From Methylocaldum sp002005105 (lineage in GTDB: Bacteria > Pseudomonadota > Gammaproteobacteria > Methylococcales > Methylococcaceae): DNA of 64,000 nt. Positions 53,978 to 62,280 of the stretch are shown in pieces (within the stretch, counting starts at the first letter, position 1; each line of letters begins with the position of its first letter). Position numbers and translations under genes: made by a program. Below the pieces are notes generated by a model, which searched no databases, was not told the origin of the DNA, and saw only the letters and a program-made list of their open reading frames with translations. The stretch is taken from positions 1,550,001 to 1,614,000 of the forward strand of contig NZ_CP194902.1 in the NCBI RefSeq assembly GCF_051027545.1, given 5' to 3'.

Positions 53978-55783
53978 ATGAATAGGGTTATCCATGGCCT
54001 GTCCGCAGGCGAATATCGGGGTGGGGGCTCCCGTGGGGAAGAATCATGTTTTACACGGTTCCTTCTTTTTTTCATCACCCCTTTACGATGGTCGATGGCG
54101 GCGCTCGCGATTGCCCTGGGCGGATACCAACACCTGGCACTGGCCGATATTGTTTCGGTTAATCCTTCAGGGCTTGTTTCAGTGCGGGCCGATGCTGGGT
54201 CGGTAAGTTTTACTCTCAGCTATGCGCTTGAGCCAAATGATAGTGAACTCGGCGGTAATCTGATTGTCCGCTGGTTTACGCAAAACGGTACAGCGACCGC
54301 TCCGGCGGACTACGGCTCAGTGGACAACTCGTACAGTTTTGTCCGCGGAAGCGCATTGCCGCAAACTCAACCCATCACGATTCCCATCGTCAACAATCCA
54401 AATCTAACCTCAGACAGGTCGTTTAGGCTGAATTTCGAATGTTTCGATACTTCGATCCAGGAGCCTTGTAGTCCTACCCAGTTCCCGAGTTCCGTCACCA
54501 TCACCATCACGCCTGTGCCAACCACGCCCACTCCGGCACCGACCCCAACGCCGCTCAGCGAGCTTCCCGGACTCACCGAAAACCAGCGCTCCGTGGCCAA
54601 TGCCCTGGTAGGGGCCTGTGACGGAGCCACCGGCGAACTGGCCCAGCGCTGTTCGGATCTGTTGGGCTCCGGATTGACCGACGCCGAGAAGATCGCCGCC
54701 TTGAGCCTGATCACCCCCGAGCAGGTGGCTTCCCAAACCAGCATGCCGCTGCGCATAGGCACCGGGCGCATGGCCAACCTGAAGCAGCGCTTGACCATGC
54801 TGCGGCACGGCGGCGGCGGTCTCGACCTGGCCATGAATATCGACGGCCGAAACATTTCTTACGCCCAGCTCGCGCGTGCGCTCGGGAAGGAATCGGGCGG
54901 TGCGGCGGGCGACGGACCGGACGATCCGTTGCGGGACAGTCCCTTCGGGTTTTTCGTGCAGGGCCGGTTCAACGGCGGCGACAGGGACTCTACCGGCGAG
55001 GAGCGGGGCTACCGGTTCACGACCGGCGGCCTTACCCTGGGTGCCGATTACCGGCTGACCGATCAGCTGATCCTGGGCCTCGCGTTCGGCTACGACGGCA
55101 CCTCCGCCGTCTTCAGCCAGGATTCCGGCGCGATGGACACCGATTCCTACCACGGCTCCTTCTACGGCAGTTATTACCTGCCGGCGGATTTCTACGTGGA
55201 TTGGATAGGAAATTTCACCCGCCACGATTACGACATGAAGCGCAATATCCGCTATACCGGATTTTCGTCGCGGGCGCGCAGCAATCCGGAAGGCAATCAG
55301 TACGGCTTCGCCGTCAGTTTCGGCAAGGATTTCGCGATCAGCGAATGGAACCTGAACCCGTACCTCCGCATGGAGTATGCCAAGCTCCAGATCGACGCCT
55401 ACCAGGAAAAAGGCGGCGGCGGCCTGGGCCTGGCCTTCGGCAGCCAGGACGATCATTCCCTGACCACGGATCTGGGCGCGCAGATAGGCCGGTCGTTCAG
55501 CCTGCCTTGGGCGGTGCTGACGCCGTCGATTCGCTTCGAGTGGGAACACCAGTACCAGAATGGTTCGCGCGACCTCCGCGTCCGTTTCGCGGACGCGGCC
55601 GCCGGCACCGGCAGCTTCTCCATCTCCAACTCGGCTCCGGACCGCGATTATTTCAATCTGGGCGGATCATTGGCCGCCACCTTGCCCGGCGGCAACGCCG
55701 CTTTTCTGCGCTATGAAACCCGGTTAGGCCAGCAGGCCGTGTCCAGTCATATCGTCGAGGCCGGCGTCAGAATTTCGTTTTAG
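53978..55783 (+). CDS. Autotransporter with Calx-beta-like passenger
   Basis: 601 aa from ATG 53978 (AGGTG upstream); signal near 80-100 of the open frame (WSMAALAIALGGYQHLALA), that is about 38-58 of this product. The passenger is short: a Calx-beta-like domain (VRADAGSVSFTLSYAL, GTATAPADYGSV, FRLNFECFD), then a Pro/Thr linker (TPTPAPTPTPLS) and a helical segment. The C-terminal about 290 residues form an autotransporter beta-barrel (YRFTTGGLTLGADYRLTDQL to VEAGVRISF, closing Phe). Confidence 0.88.
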   Translation: MNRVIHGLSAGEYRGGGSRGEESCFTRFLLFFITPLRWSMAALAIALGGYQHLALADIVSVNPSGLVSVRADAGSVSFTLSYALEPNDSELGGNLIVRWFTQNGTATAPADYGSVDNSYSFVRGSALPQTQPITIPIVNNPNLTSDRSFRLNFECFDTSIQEPCSPTQFPSSVTITITPVPTTPTPAPTPTPLSELPGLTENQRSVANALVGACDGATGELAQRCSDLLGSGLTDAEKIAALSLITPEQVASQTSMPLRIGTGRMANLKQRLTMLRHGGGGLDLAMNIDGRNISYAQLARALGKESGGAAGDGPDDPLRDSPFGFFVQGRFNGGDRDSTGEERGYRFTTGGLTLGADYRLTDQLILGLAFGYDGTSAVFSQDSGAMDTDSYHGSFYGSYYLPADFYVDWIGNFTRHDYDMKRNIRYTGFSSRARSNPEGNQYGFAVSFGKDFAISEWNLNPYLRMEYAKLQIDAYQEKGGGGLGLAFGSQDDHSLTTDLGAQIGRSFSLPWAVLTPSIRFEWEHQYQNGSRDLRVRFADAAAGTGSFSISNSAPDRDYFNLGGSLAATLPGGNAAFLRYETRLGQQAVSSHIVEAGVRISF

Positions 55784-55814
55784 GACATTGTTCGGTCTGG
55801 CGTAGCGCCGCCCA

Positions 55815-55868
55815 GTAGGTCGGGAATCCCTTCCCGACATCATTGTCGGCAAAGGATGGCCGACCTAC
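55815..55868. repeat. REP-like inverted pair (GTCGGGAA and GTCGGCAA families)
   Basis: GTAG + GTCGGGAA...TTCCCGAC and, reversed, GTCGGCAA...GGCCGAC + CTAC. Confidence 0.8.
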
Positions 55869-56001
55869 CAGCTTATTTTGGCCTGCATTCCGGGGGTGTG
55901 CGTGCCGAGTTCCCGTTTCACCCCGCCATACTGTGGTGAAAAACGCTCAAGGCATCGCACGAAATTCCGCCGGCCTTGGAAGCCGCTCCGGGACGCGCTC
56001 G

Positions 56002-58191
56002 TCAGAACGTCAGGGTCACCCCCACGTAAGCCGAGCGCCCCATGCCGGGCAGGGCGGTGCCATAGACAAACGGGCGCGCACCGAGATAGGCGCCGCCCAG
56101 AGGCAAGTCGTAGTTCTTGTCGAGCAGGTTGTCGAGGCCGGCGTCGATGCGGACATGCTTCCATTCGTAGCCGGTGCGCAGGTTGACCAAAGCGTAGCCG
56201 CCCGTCTTGAGTTCGTTCCTGACGTCCGCCACATCGGTTTTGGACGCCACCAATTGGAGTTCGACGGCGTTGTTCCAGCCGCCCCATTGGTGGTCGACGG
56301 TCAGTTTGCCGTTGACCGGCATCATGTGATAGAGGTTGTCGCCGGTATCCAGATTTTCGCCGCGGACATAACCCAGCACGCCCCGGCCGGTAAAGCGCCC
56401 GAATCGGGTGTCGCCCAGGAGCGCCTTGCCGGAGAAATCGACGCCGTAGAGTTGAGCGTCATGGTTGGCGAACTTGAGGAACACGAAGCCGTCGGTCGCC
56501 GCCAGATTGGCCGCCGTGCACGGCGTGCCGGCGGTCACCGGACAGCGGTCCGCGTCGATGTAATCTTCGACATAGGTGTAATAAGGCGTGATCCTGACGT
56601 CCCATTCCTGTTGCTGCGCGTCATGCCAACCGAACGTGGCGCTTATGGTATGCGCTACTTCCGGCTCCAGATCCGGGTCGCCGACATAGCCGTTGCCGTC
56701 GCCGAACCAGCCGTTCATGTACATGGCCATGCTGCCCAAACCCCAGGCATAACGTTCATAAAGGTTAGGGGAGCGATTCTTGCGCGCGTAGCCCGCTTCG
56801 AAATGGCTGGTGTCGTTCGGCGTGTAGCGCACCAGGGCGGTCACGTCGAAGTTGTCGTCGGTACGGTCGCGGCTTCTGGCGTTGAAGGTGCCGGCCGCCC
56901 GCTGGTCGGCGCGCTGCATCATCGACGTCGAGGAGTAAGGCTGCACGGTGTCGGCATTCATGCTCACGTGATCGTGGCGCAGTCCGAGCAGCGAACTCCA
57001 TTCCTCGCTCCAGCGGGCGTCCCATTCGGCAAATGTGCCGATGCGGTCGCGTTCGCCGTTGCGGACGTTCCAGAAGATGTCGGGTTCCATCATCATGCTG
57101 CCGGCGACCGGCGGCCACCAGTCGTCCAGTTCGTTGCTATGATATTCGTTGCCGATGCGCAGGGTATCTCGATCCGATAGCGGTATTTCCGCCTTGATCT
57201 GGTAACCGAGATTGTTGCCTTTCGTCTTCATGGGCATGTCGCCGGGTCGTTTGTCCTCCAGGAAGTTCATCTCGTGCTCGGTGTGCTCGTAGTAAAACCG
57301 GGTTTCCAGATCGCCCCAGCCGAATTTCCCCTTGTACCGGACATTGCCGAAGGTGCTGTCGTTGTCGACCATGTCCATGCGGGCATTGGGAAAGCCCTGG
57401 CGCGGAATGTTCTGCTGCCCGGCGTTGACGACGAGCAGATGATCGTCGTTGCCGAGCGCCAGGGTCATCGAGTGGTTCTGGGCCTCGTACTGGCTGGATT
57501 TGACCTCGAAGCCGCCGCCCGCCTTGTAGTTGTCGCTCTCGGTGTGGGAACCGGTATAGGACAAGGCCATGTGCTCGCCCGCCGCGTTGAGCGTCACGCT
57601 GCCGCCGAAGGCTTCGCCGTTGGTGCGATAGAACGAGGAAATACTGCCCCCGAATATCGCCCCTTCCTCGGCCGTGGCGAAACGGGGAGTGATGGAATCG
57701 AGGATGATGGTTCCGCCGAGGCTGTCGCCGCCGAGACTGACCGGCGTGATGCCCGCCACGACCGTCGCCTGTTCCACGTTGCGCAAATCGATATAGGACA
57801 GGGGCGGATTCATGTGGTTGGCACAGGCGGAGGTGATTGACATGCCGTTGATCCGTACCTTGACCCGGTCGTCGTTGAGGCCGTGAATCACCGGGAGACT
57901 GGATAATCCGCCCGAACCATAGCGGCTGAATCCCGGCACGTCGTCGAAAAGCGCAGAGGTATCGCTGGTGTAAGACTGCTTCCTGGCTATGGTCTTGCCG
58001 GTCAGTTCGCTGGTGTTCAGCGACTTGAAATTCGGTGTCCACGATTCGGTCACGAGAATTTTTTCGAGTCGCACGGCATCGCCGCTTTGGCTTTCCGTCT
58101 TGTCGGCGGCGAATGCCGAGATCGCGCAGGAAAATGACAGGGCGCCGGTCAGCGCCTTCGTCAATCGTTCGTTAAACACAGTCTTTTTCAC
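56002..58191 (-). CDS. TonB-dependent receptor, OprC/NosA-like copper receptor
   Basis: Outer-membrane TonB-dependent transporter. I prefer the GTG at 58191 (GAGG six bases upstream; product begins MKKTVFNERLTKAL), giving 729 aa; an ATG at 58203 adds four residues. A signal peptide ends near ISAFA, then a plug domain and a 22-strand barrel ending in GVTLTF. Residues matching OprC copper ligands are present: CANHM (Cys123, Met127) in the plug and HEM (His306, Met308) in a barrel loop, spaced 179 residues apart as in OprC (176). The loop also has Met/His-rich segments. It likely imports or binds Cu. IS copy 2 is inserted 16 bp upstream of this start, so native promoter control is lost. Confidence 0.88.
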   Translation of the reverse strand: MKKTVFNERLTKALTGALSFSCAISAFAADKTESQSGDAVRLEKILVTESWTPNFKSLNTSELTGKTIARKQSYTSDTSALFDDVPGFSRYGSGGLSSLPVIHGLNDDRVKVRINGMSITSACANHMNPPLSYIDLRNVEQATVVAGITPVSLGGDSLGGTIILDSITPRFATAEEGAIFGGSISSFYRTNGEAFGGSVTLNAAGEHMALSYTGSHTESDNYKAGGGFEVKSSQYEAQNHSMTLALGNDDHLLVVNAGQQNIPRQGFPNARMDMVDNDSTFGNVRYKGKFGWGDLETRFYYEHTEHEMNFLEDKRPGDMPMKTKGNNLGYQIKAEIPLSDRDTLRIGNEYHSNELDDWWPPVAGSMMMEPDIFWNVRNGERDRIGTFAEWDARWSEEWSSLLGLRHDHVSMNADTVQPYSSTSMMQRADQRAAGTFNARSRDRTDDNFDVTALVRYTPNDTSHFEAGYARKNRSPNLYERYAWGLGSMAMYMNGWFGDGNGYVGDPDLEPEVAHTISATFGWHDAQQQEWDVRITPYYTYVEDYIDADRCPVTAGTPCTAANLAATDGFVFLKFANHDAQLYGVDFSGKALLGDTRFGRFTGRGVLGYVRGENLDTGDNLYHMMPVNGKLTVDHQWGGWNNAVELQLVASKTDVADVRNELKTGGYALVNLRTGYEWKHVRIDAGLDNLLDKNYDLPLGGAYLGARPFVYGTALPGMGRSAYVGVTLTF

Positions 58192-58211
58192 GCATAACCT
58201 CATCTAAGAGC

Positions 58212-58730
58212 CTATCCCAGTAGACCCGTTGCCCGCCAAGTAATGATGCCGCAGGCCAAGTGCAGCATGGCAAGATAGGTGTCGGTTCGTTTTTCCCAGC
58301 GGATCAAAATCCGGCGGAATCGGTTGAGCCAGCTGTGGGTCCGTTCGACCACCCAGCGCCGCGCCTTGAAACCGGCTTCCTTCTTGATCGCTTCGGCCTC
58401 CTCACCGCGCGCTCGAATGTGAGCGGTAAACTGAAAGGCCTTGGCCAAGTCCCTCACCTCGTCATAGTCATAGCCTTTGTCCAGGCACAAGCCTTGCGGC
58501 TGCTCCGGCGTGGGTACAGGGCGCGGGACGCCGATGGCCGCCAAGGTGGACCGCGCCAGCTTCAGGTCGTGCCGATTGGCGCCGGCAATCACCACACTCA
58601 GCGGCAGGCCCGCGCCATCGGTTAACAGGCTTCGCTTCGCACCTTGTTTGCCCCGGTCGGTCGGATTCGGTCCCGTTTTTTTGAACCCGCCAACGGCGCT
58701 TTCGTCATGGCCCCATCCATGGCCAACCAC
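58212..58730 (-). CDS. IS5-type transposase OrfB, copy 2
   Basis: Identical to copy 1 in the translated product; holds the second Asp (CLDKGYDYDEV) and the Glu (VVERTHSWLNR) of the DDE triad. Confidence 0.9.
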   Translation of the reverse strand: MVGHGWGHDESAVGGFKKTGPNPTDRGKQGAKRSLLTDGAGLPLSVVIAGANRHDLKLARSTLAAIGVPRPVPTPEQPQGLCLDKGYDYDEVRDLAKAFQFTAHIRARGEEAEAIKKEAGFKARRWVVERTHSWLNRFRRILIRWEKRTDTYLAMLHLACGIITWRATGLLG

Positions 58731-59044
58731 GACCAGTCCAAGCCCTTCAACGCATCATAAGTCAGCAGTCCTTCGCGCCAGAACGCCTGGAACACCCCGG
58801 CTTCGGTCCACTCGACAAAGCGGCGATGGGCCGAACTGCTGGAGCAAATCCCGGTGGCGTTCAGCGCATTCCACTGACACCCGGTCCGGAGCACAAACAA
58901 GATCGCATTCATCGCCTGTCGGTCCGGCACCCGCGGGTTATGGCACCCGAGCGGATGCGGTTTACGCGGCGGCAAGAGCGGTTCCATCCGTTCCCACAGC
59001 TCATCCGGAATGCGCCAGCCATCATCTTTCGTCACCAGTCCCAT
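58622..59044 (-). CDS. IS5-type transposase OrfA, copy 2
   Basis: As in copy 1 except one residue near the N terminus (MGLVTK rather than MGMVTK). Joined to OrfB by -1 slip at A7. Confidence 0.92.
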   Translation of the reverse strand: MGLVTKDDGWRIPDELWERMEPLLPPRKPHPLGCHNPRVPDRQAMNAILFVLRTGCQWNALNATGICSSSSAHRRFVEWTEAGVFQAFWREGLLTYDALKGLDWSWLAMDGAMTKAPLAGSKKRDRIRPTGANKVRSEAC

Positions 59045-59118
59045 AAGAGCCCCTCTTGACTCGAAATTTCGGCATTAGAGGTCGCTCATCACGCTTTTGT
59101 TCCTACTGGGATAGGCTC

Positions 59119-59848
59119 TAAGTACACACAAGAGAATCGGACGGCGGGCGCCGACGCGGAGCGTTATGGCAAAGACCGCACCACATTAAAACATTATCGT
59201 ATTATCAAATGTTTAAGGATTATTTCCCCAATTTTGGCGCTGTAATGTGTGGTAAATGCCTCGCTTTTGTGAGGGATATCGCTCACTTTTGGCGACTTAA
59301 GGAAGGCAAGATTTGGTAGATGCTTGAATTTCCGCCACGAGTTACCGCTAAGGCGATGCAGCCCAGAACCAAATCTTGCGGCCGGCACGGGGGCGGATGT
59401 GGCAAATACCGCGGTCGGTCGGCGATTCGCCAGAGCGTTGACGAAGCGCTGAAGCGTTTGTCGCAGCAGGGGTGTTCTGCATGGGTTGGAAAGCAGCCTT
59501 CATGGCGGGTTCCTGCGCCGAAAAAATATAGACGCGAGTCAGCTGTCGCAGATTGGTATCATTTGCCGACGAAACCGTAGTACCCGGAAGCGTTGCGACG
59601 GCGGCAGCCGTTTGCGTTTGAAAGCGATTTCCGATCTACTTTCGTACCCTGCGCGCGAGATGTGCGCCATTCGCCCCGGTGCTCTGTGCTATTTCCCGTG
59701 TGCCACCGGGCGTTTTGTCCAGGGCGCACGAACCGAACTCGCCGTGCTCATCAAACCGAGTGCGGCAAATCAATCGTTTAAACCAATGGCACGCTTTCTG
59801 TTATCAAAGTCTCGCCGGTGCTGATCCGACCAACCAAGTAAACCGCAC
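59119..59848. other. Intergenic region with degenerate coding relics
   Basis: No intact gene in about 730 bp. 59150-59330 is AT-rich; 59390-59640 holds scattered fragments resembling an antitoxin (listed separately); the rest is unassigned. Confidence 0.45.
59390..59640 (+). pseudogene. Possible relic of a DUF6088/AbiEi-like antitoxin
   Basis: Three frames each hold short family-like segments in the right order: RSAIRQSVDEALKRLSQQG (helical wHTH-like), then KNIDASQLSQIGIICRRN, then TVVPGSVATAAAVCV, which resembles the VVPSGAAAANALGL stretch of AbiEi/DUF6088 proteins. Frameshifts and stops separate them. Recognition is by eye and uncertain. Confidence 0.35.
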
Positions 59849-60586
59849 ATGATCGCGTCGAACCAACCGCTACACCGCTTTTTCAAGGCGCGCCGCCGGA
59901 TGACTCTGGCCGAGCGCGCGGCCGTACTGGTCATCGTCTCGGTATCGATAGGCGTGGTGATGTCGCTCGTGCGCGGCGACGATTTCGCGGCCGAATGCGC
60001 TGTCACCGACGCCAGCCTGGGCGCCATCCGCACGGCGATTCTGGGCGGACGGGCCGGCCTTGGGGGATACCGTGCCGACGTCGGCGAGATCCCGCGCTCG
60101 ATCCGCGACCTGTTCGACCCGGCGTCATTGCCGCCGCATCTTCGGACCTTCGATCCTGCGAGCGGGCGCGGCTGGCGCGGCCCGTACCTGACGGATGGCG
60201 TACGGATCGACGTCCGCAAGGCCCATTGCAGCTTCTCCGACGCGAGCTGCGACAGCGGCCGTTTCATCAACGGTTTGGCCAACGGCGACACGGGCGTTCT
60301 CGACGGATTCGGACGCCATGCGCCCGAATGCACGAATTCGGACGCCGAGCGCTATTGCAGAAATCCGATCCTGCTCCAGATCCCCTGCGACGATCTGAAC
60401 CGCAACGGCGTCTGCGGCGATAGCGATGATATGTGGCTGCCGGGCAATGCACGGCTCGTTTCGGCGGGACCCAACGGGGAATTGGAGACCGCTCTGGCGG
60501 ACTACAGCGCCGGCCGCCGCGGCGACGACCGGGTGCTGTACCTGCTCATGGGCGATCCGGGCGGCGGCAACCGACCATGCAAATGA
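59849..60586 (+). CDS. Pseudopilin-like secretion-system protein
   Basis: 245 aa with an N-terminal membrane helix directly after RRRMTLAERAAVLVIVSVSI; the MTLAE order echoes the FTLIE class of type IV pilin signals with Glu at +5, but the G-F cleavage site is replaced by R-M. The C-terminal LVSAGPNGELETALADYSAG resembles GspG-like pseudopilins (SAGPDG...DD). Four Cys lie in the middle. No T2SS genes are near. Function unknown. Confidence 0.55.
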   Translation: MIASNQPLHRFFKARRRMTLAERAAVLVIVSVSIGVVMSLVRGDDFAAECAVTDASLGAIRTAILGGRAGLGGYRADVGEIPRSIRDLFDPASLPPHLRTFDPASGRGWRGPYLTDGVRIDVRKAHCSFSDASCDSGRFINGLANGDTGVLDGFGRHAPECTNSDAERYCRNPILLQIPCDDLNRNGVCGDSDDMWLPGNARLVSAGPNGELETALADYSAGRRGDDRVLYLLMGDPGGGNRPCK

Positions 60587-60854
60587 TGCCGGCCGATTCT
60601 CTCCCGATACGGCCGGATGGCACTTTAAGGAATGTTGGCTGAATCGACGGCGGTGGTCGGCTTGCGGTGCGGGGCGATGGTTTTCCGTATCCGCTCGAAC
60701 GAGTCTCGGAAATCTTCTTCCCCGCTCGTGCATTCGAAATTCTTATGATTTCCATAATAAAAACAAGGCATTGCCCAGCTGGTCTTGGCATTCGGTTTCT
60801 GTAGAATAGGATTTCTCCATTCGGATAAATCGGTTCCGATCTACGAGAAACCAC

Positions 60855-62273
60855 ATGATTCGGAAAATTCTCATCGCCAACCGCGGCGAAATCGCGGTGC
60901 GCATCATTCGCGCCTGCGCCGAAATGGATATTCGCTCGGTGGCCATTTTTTCCGAGGCCGACCGTTTCGCGCTCCACGTGAAAAAAGCGGACGAAGCCTA
61001 CTGCATCGGTTCGGAAGAACTGGCCGGCTATCTGAATCCCCACCGCATCGTCAACCTGGCCGTGGAAACCGGCTGCGACGCCGTGCATCCGGGCTACGGC
61101 TTTCTGTCGGAAAACCCGGAACTGGCCGCCGCCTGCGCGGCGCGCGGCATTGTTTTCATCGGTCCGGACGCCGACACCATCCGGCGCATGGGCGACAAAA
61201 CCGTGGCCCGCGAGACCATGATCCGCGCCGGCGTGCCGGTAACGCCGGGCAGCGAGGGCAACGTCGACAGTCTCGATCGGGCGCTGAAGGAAGCCGAACG
61301 CATCGGTTATCCGGTCATGCTCAAGGCGACTTCGGGCGGCGGCGGGCGCGGCATCCGGCGCTGCGATACGCCCCAAGAGCTCCGCCAGAATTACGAAAGG
61401 GTCATTTCCGAGGCCACCAAGGCGTTCGGCAACGCCGAAGTGTTTCTGGAAAAGTGCATCGAGCGGCCCCGCCATATCGAGGTGCAGGTGCTGGGCGATC
61501 ACCACGGCAACGTGGTCCATCTGTACGAGCGCGACTGCTCGATTCAGCGCCGCAATCAGAAGCTCATCGAAATCGCGCCCTCGCCCCAGCTCACGCCGGA
61601 ACAGCGGGAGTACGTGGGCCAGCTCGGGGTGCGCGCCGCCCGCGCCGCGAATTACCGGAACGCCGGGACGGTGGAATTTTTGCTCACAGAGCAGGGCGAA
61701 TTTTATTTCATGGAGATGAACACGCGAGTGCAGGTGGAGCACACCATTACCGAGGAAATCACCGGTTTCGATATCGTGCAGAAGCAAATCCGCATCGCCA
61801 GCGGCGAACCTTTGCCTTTCCGCCAGGAAGACGTGAAGGTCGCCGGCTATGCCATGCAATTCCGAGTCAACGCCGAAGACCCGAAAAACGATTTTCTGCC
61901 GAGCTACGGCCGCATCACGCGTTATTACGCGCCCGGCGGTCCCGGCGTCCGCATCGACACCGCCATTTATACCGGTTACGAAATCCCACCCTATTACGAT
62001 TCGCTGTGCGCCAAGGTCATCGTGCGCGGCCGCACCTGGACTGAAGTGCTGGCCCGCGGCCGTCGGGTGCTCGGCGATATGGCCATCAGCGGGGTGAGGA
62101 CTACGATGCCGTTCTACCGGGAAATCCTCGATCATCCCGATTTCATCGCCGGGCGCTTCGACACCGGATTTCTGCAGGATCATCCCGAACTCCTGAATTA
62201 TTCACTGAAACGCAGCCACGACGACGCGGCTTTGGCCGTCGCGGCCGCCATCGCCGCCCACGTGGGGCTTTGA
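60855..62273 (+). CDS. pycA: Pyruvate carboxylase subunit A (biotin carboxylase)
   Basis: ATP-dependent carboxylation of biotin, feeding subunit B. 472 aa with N-terminal pre-ATP-grasp (ILIANRGEIAVRIIRAC), ATP-grasp Gly-rich loop (KATSGGGGRGIR), VFLEKCIERPRHIEVQ, HLYERDCSIQRRNQK, EMNTRVQVEHTITE and biotin carboxylase C-terminal domain. The next gene encodes the transcarboxylase/biotin carrier subunit, so this is the two-subunit pyruvate carboxylase rather than acetyl-CoA carboxylase AccC, which it resembles. Confidence 0.93.
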   Translation: MIRKILIANRGEIAVRIIRACAEMDIRSVAIFSEADRFALHVKKADEAYCIGSEELAGYLNPHRIVNLAVETGCDAVHPGYGFLSENPELAAACAARGIVFIGPDADTIRRMGDKTVARETMIRAGVPVTPGSEGNVDSLDRALKEAERIGYPVMLKATSGGGGRGIRRCDTPQELRQNYERVISEATKAFGNAEVFLEKCIERPRHIEVQVLGDHHGNVVHLYERDCSIQRRNQKLIEIAPSPQLTPEQREYVGQLGVRAARAANYRNAGTVEFLLTEQGEFYFMEMNTRVQVEHTITEEITGFDIVQKQIRIASGEPLPFRQEDVKVAGYAMQFRVNAEDPKNDFLPSYGRITRYYAPGGPGVRIDTAIYTGYEIPPYYDSLCAKVIVRGRTWTEVLARGRRVLGDMAISGVRTTMPFYREILDHPDFIAGRFDTGFLQDHPELLNYSLKRSHDDAALAVAAAIAAHVGL

Positions 62274-62280
62274 AACCATC

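Larger units (their letters stand above)
58208..59118 (-). mobile_element. IS5-family (IS427-like) insertion sequence, copy 2
   Basis: 911 bp, same ends, same two frames and same A7 slippery run (T7 at 58676-58682 on the plus strand) as the copy at 17090. TAA target duplication at 58205-58207 and 59119-59121. Inserted immediately upstream of the copper-receptor gene and oriented so that transposase is read in the same direction as the receptor. Confidence 0.95.

Noticed and set aside
55843..57180. 445-aa open frame on the plus strand opposite the TonB receptor
   Set aside because: Antisense shadow of the receptor gene.
60546..62183. 545-aa open frame on the minus strand opposite pycA
   Set aside because: Antisense shadow; pycA is conserved throughout.
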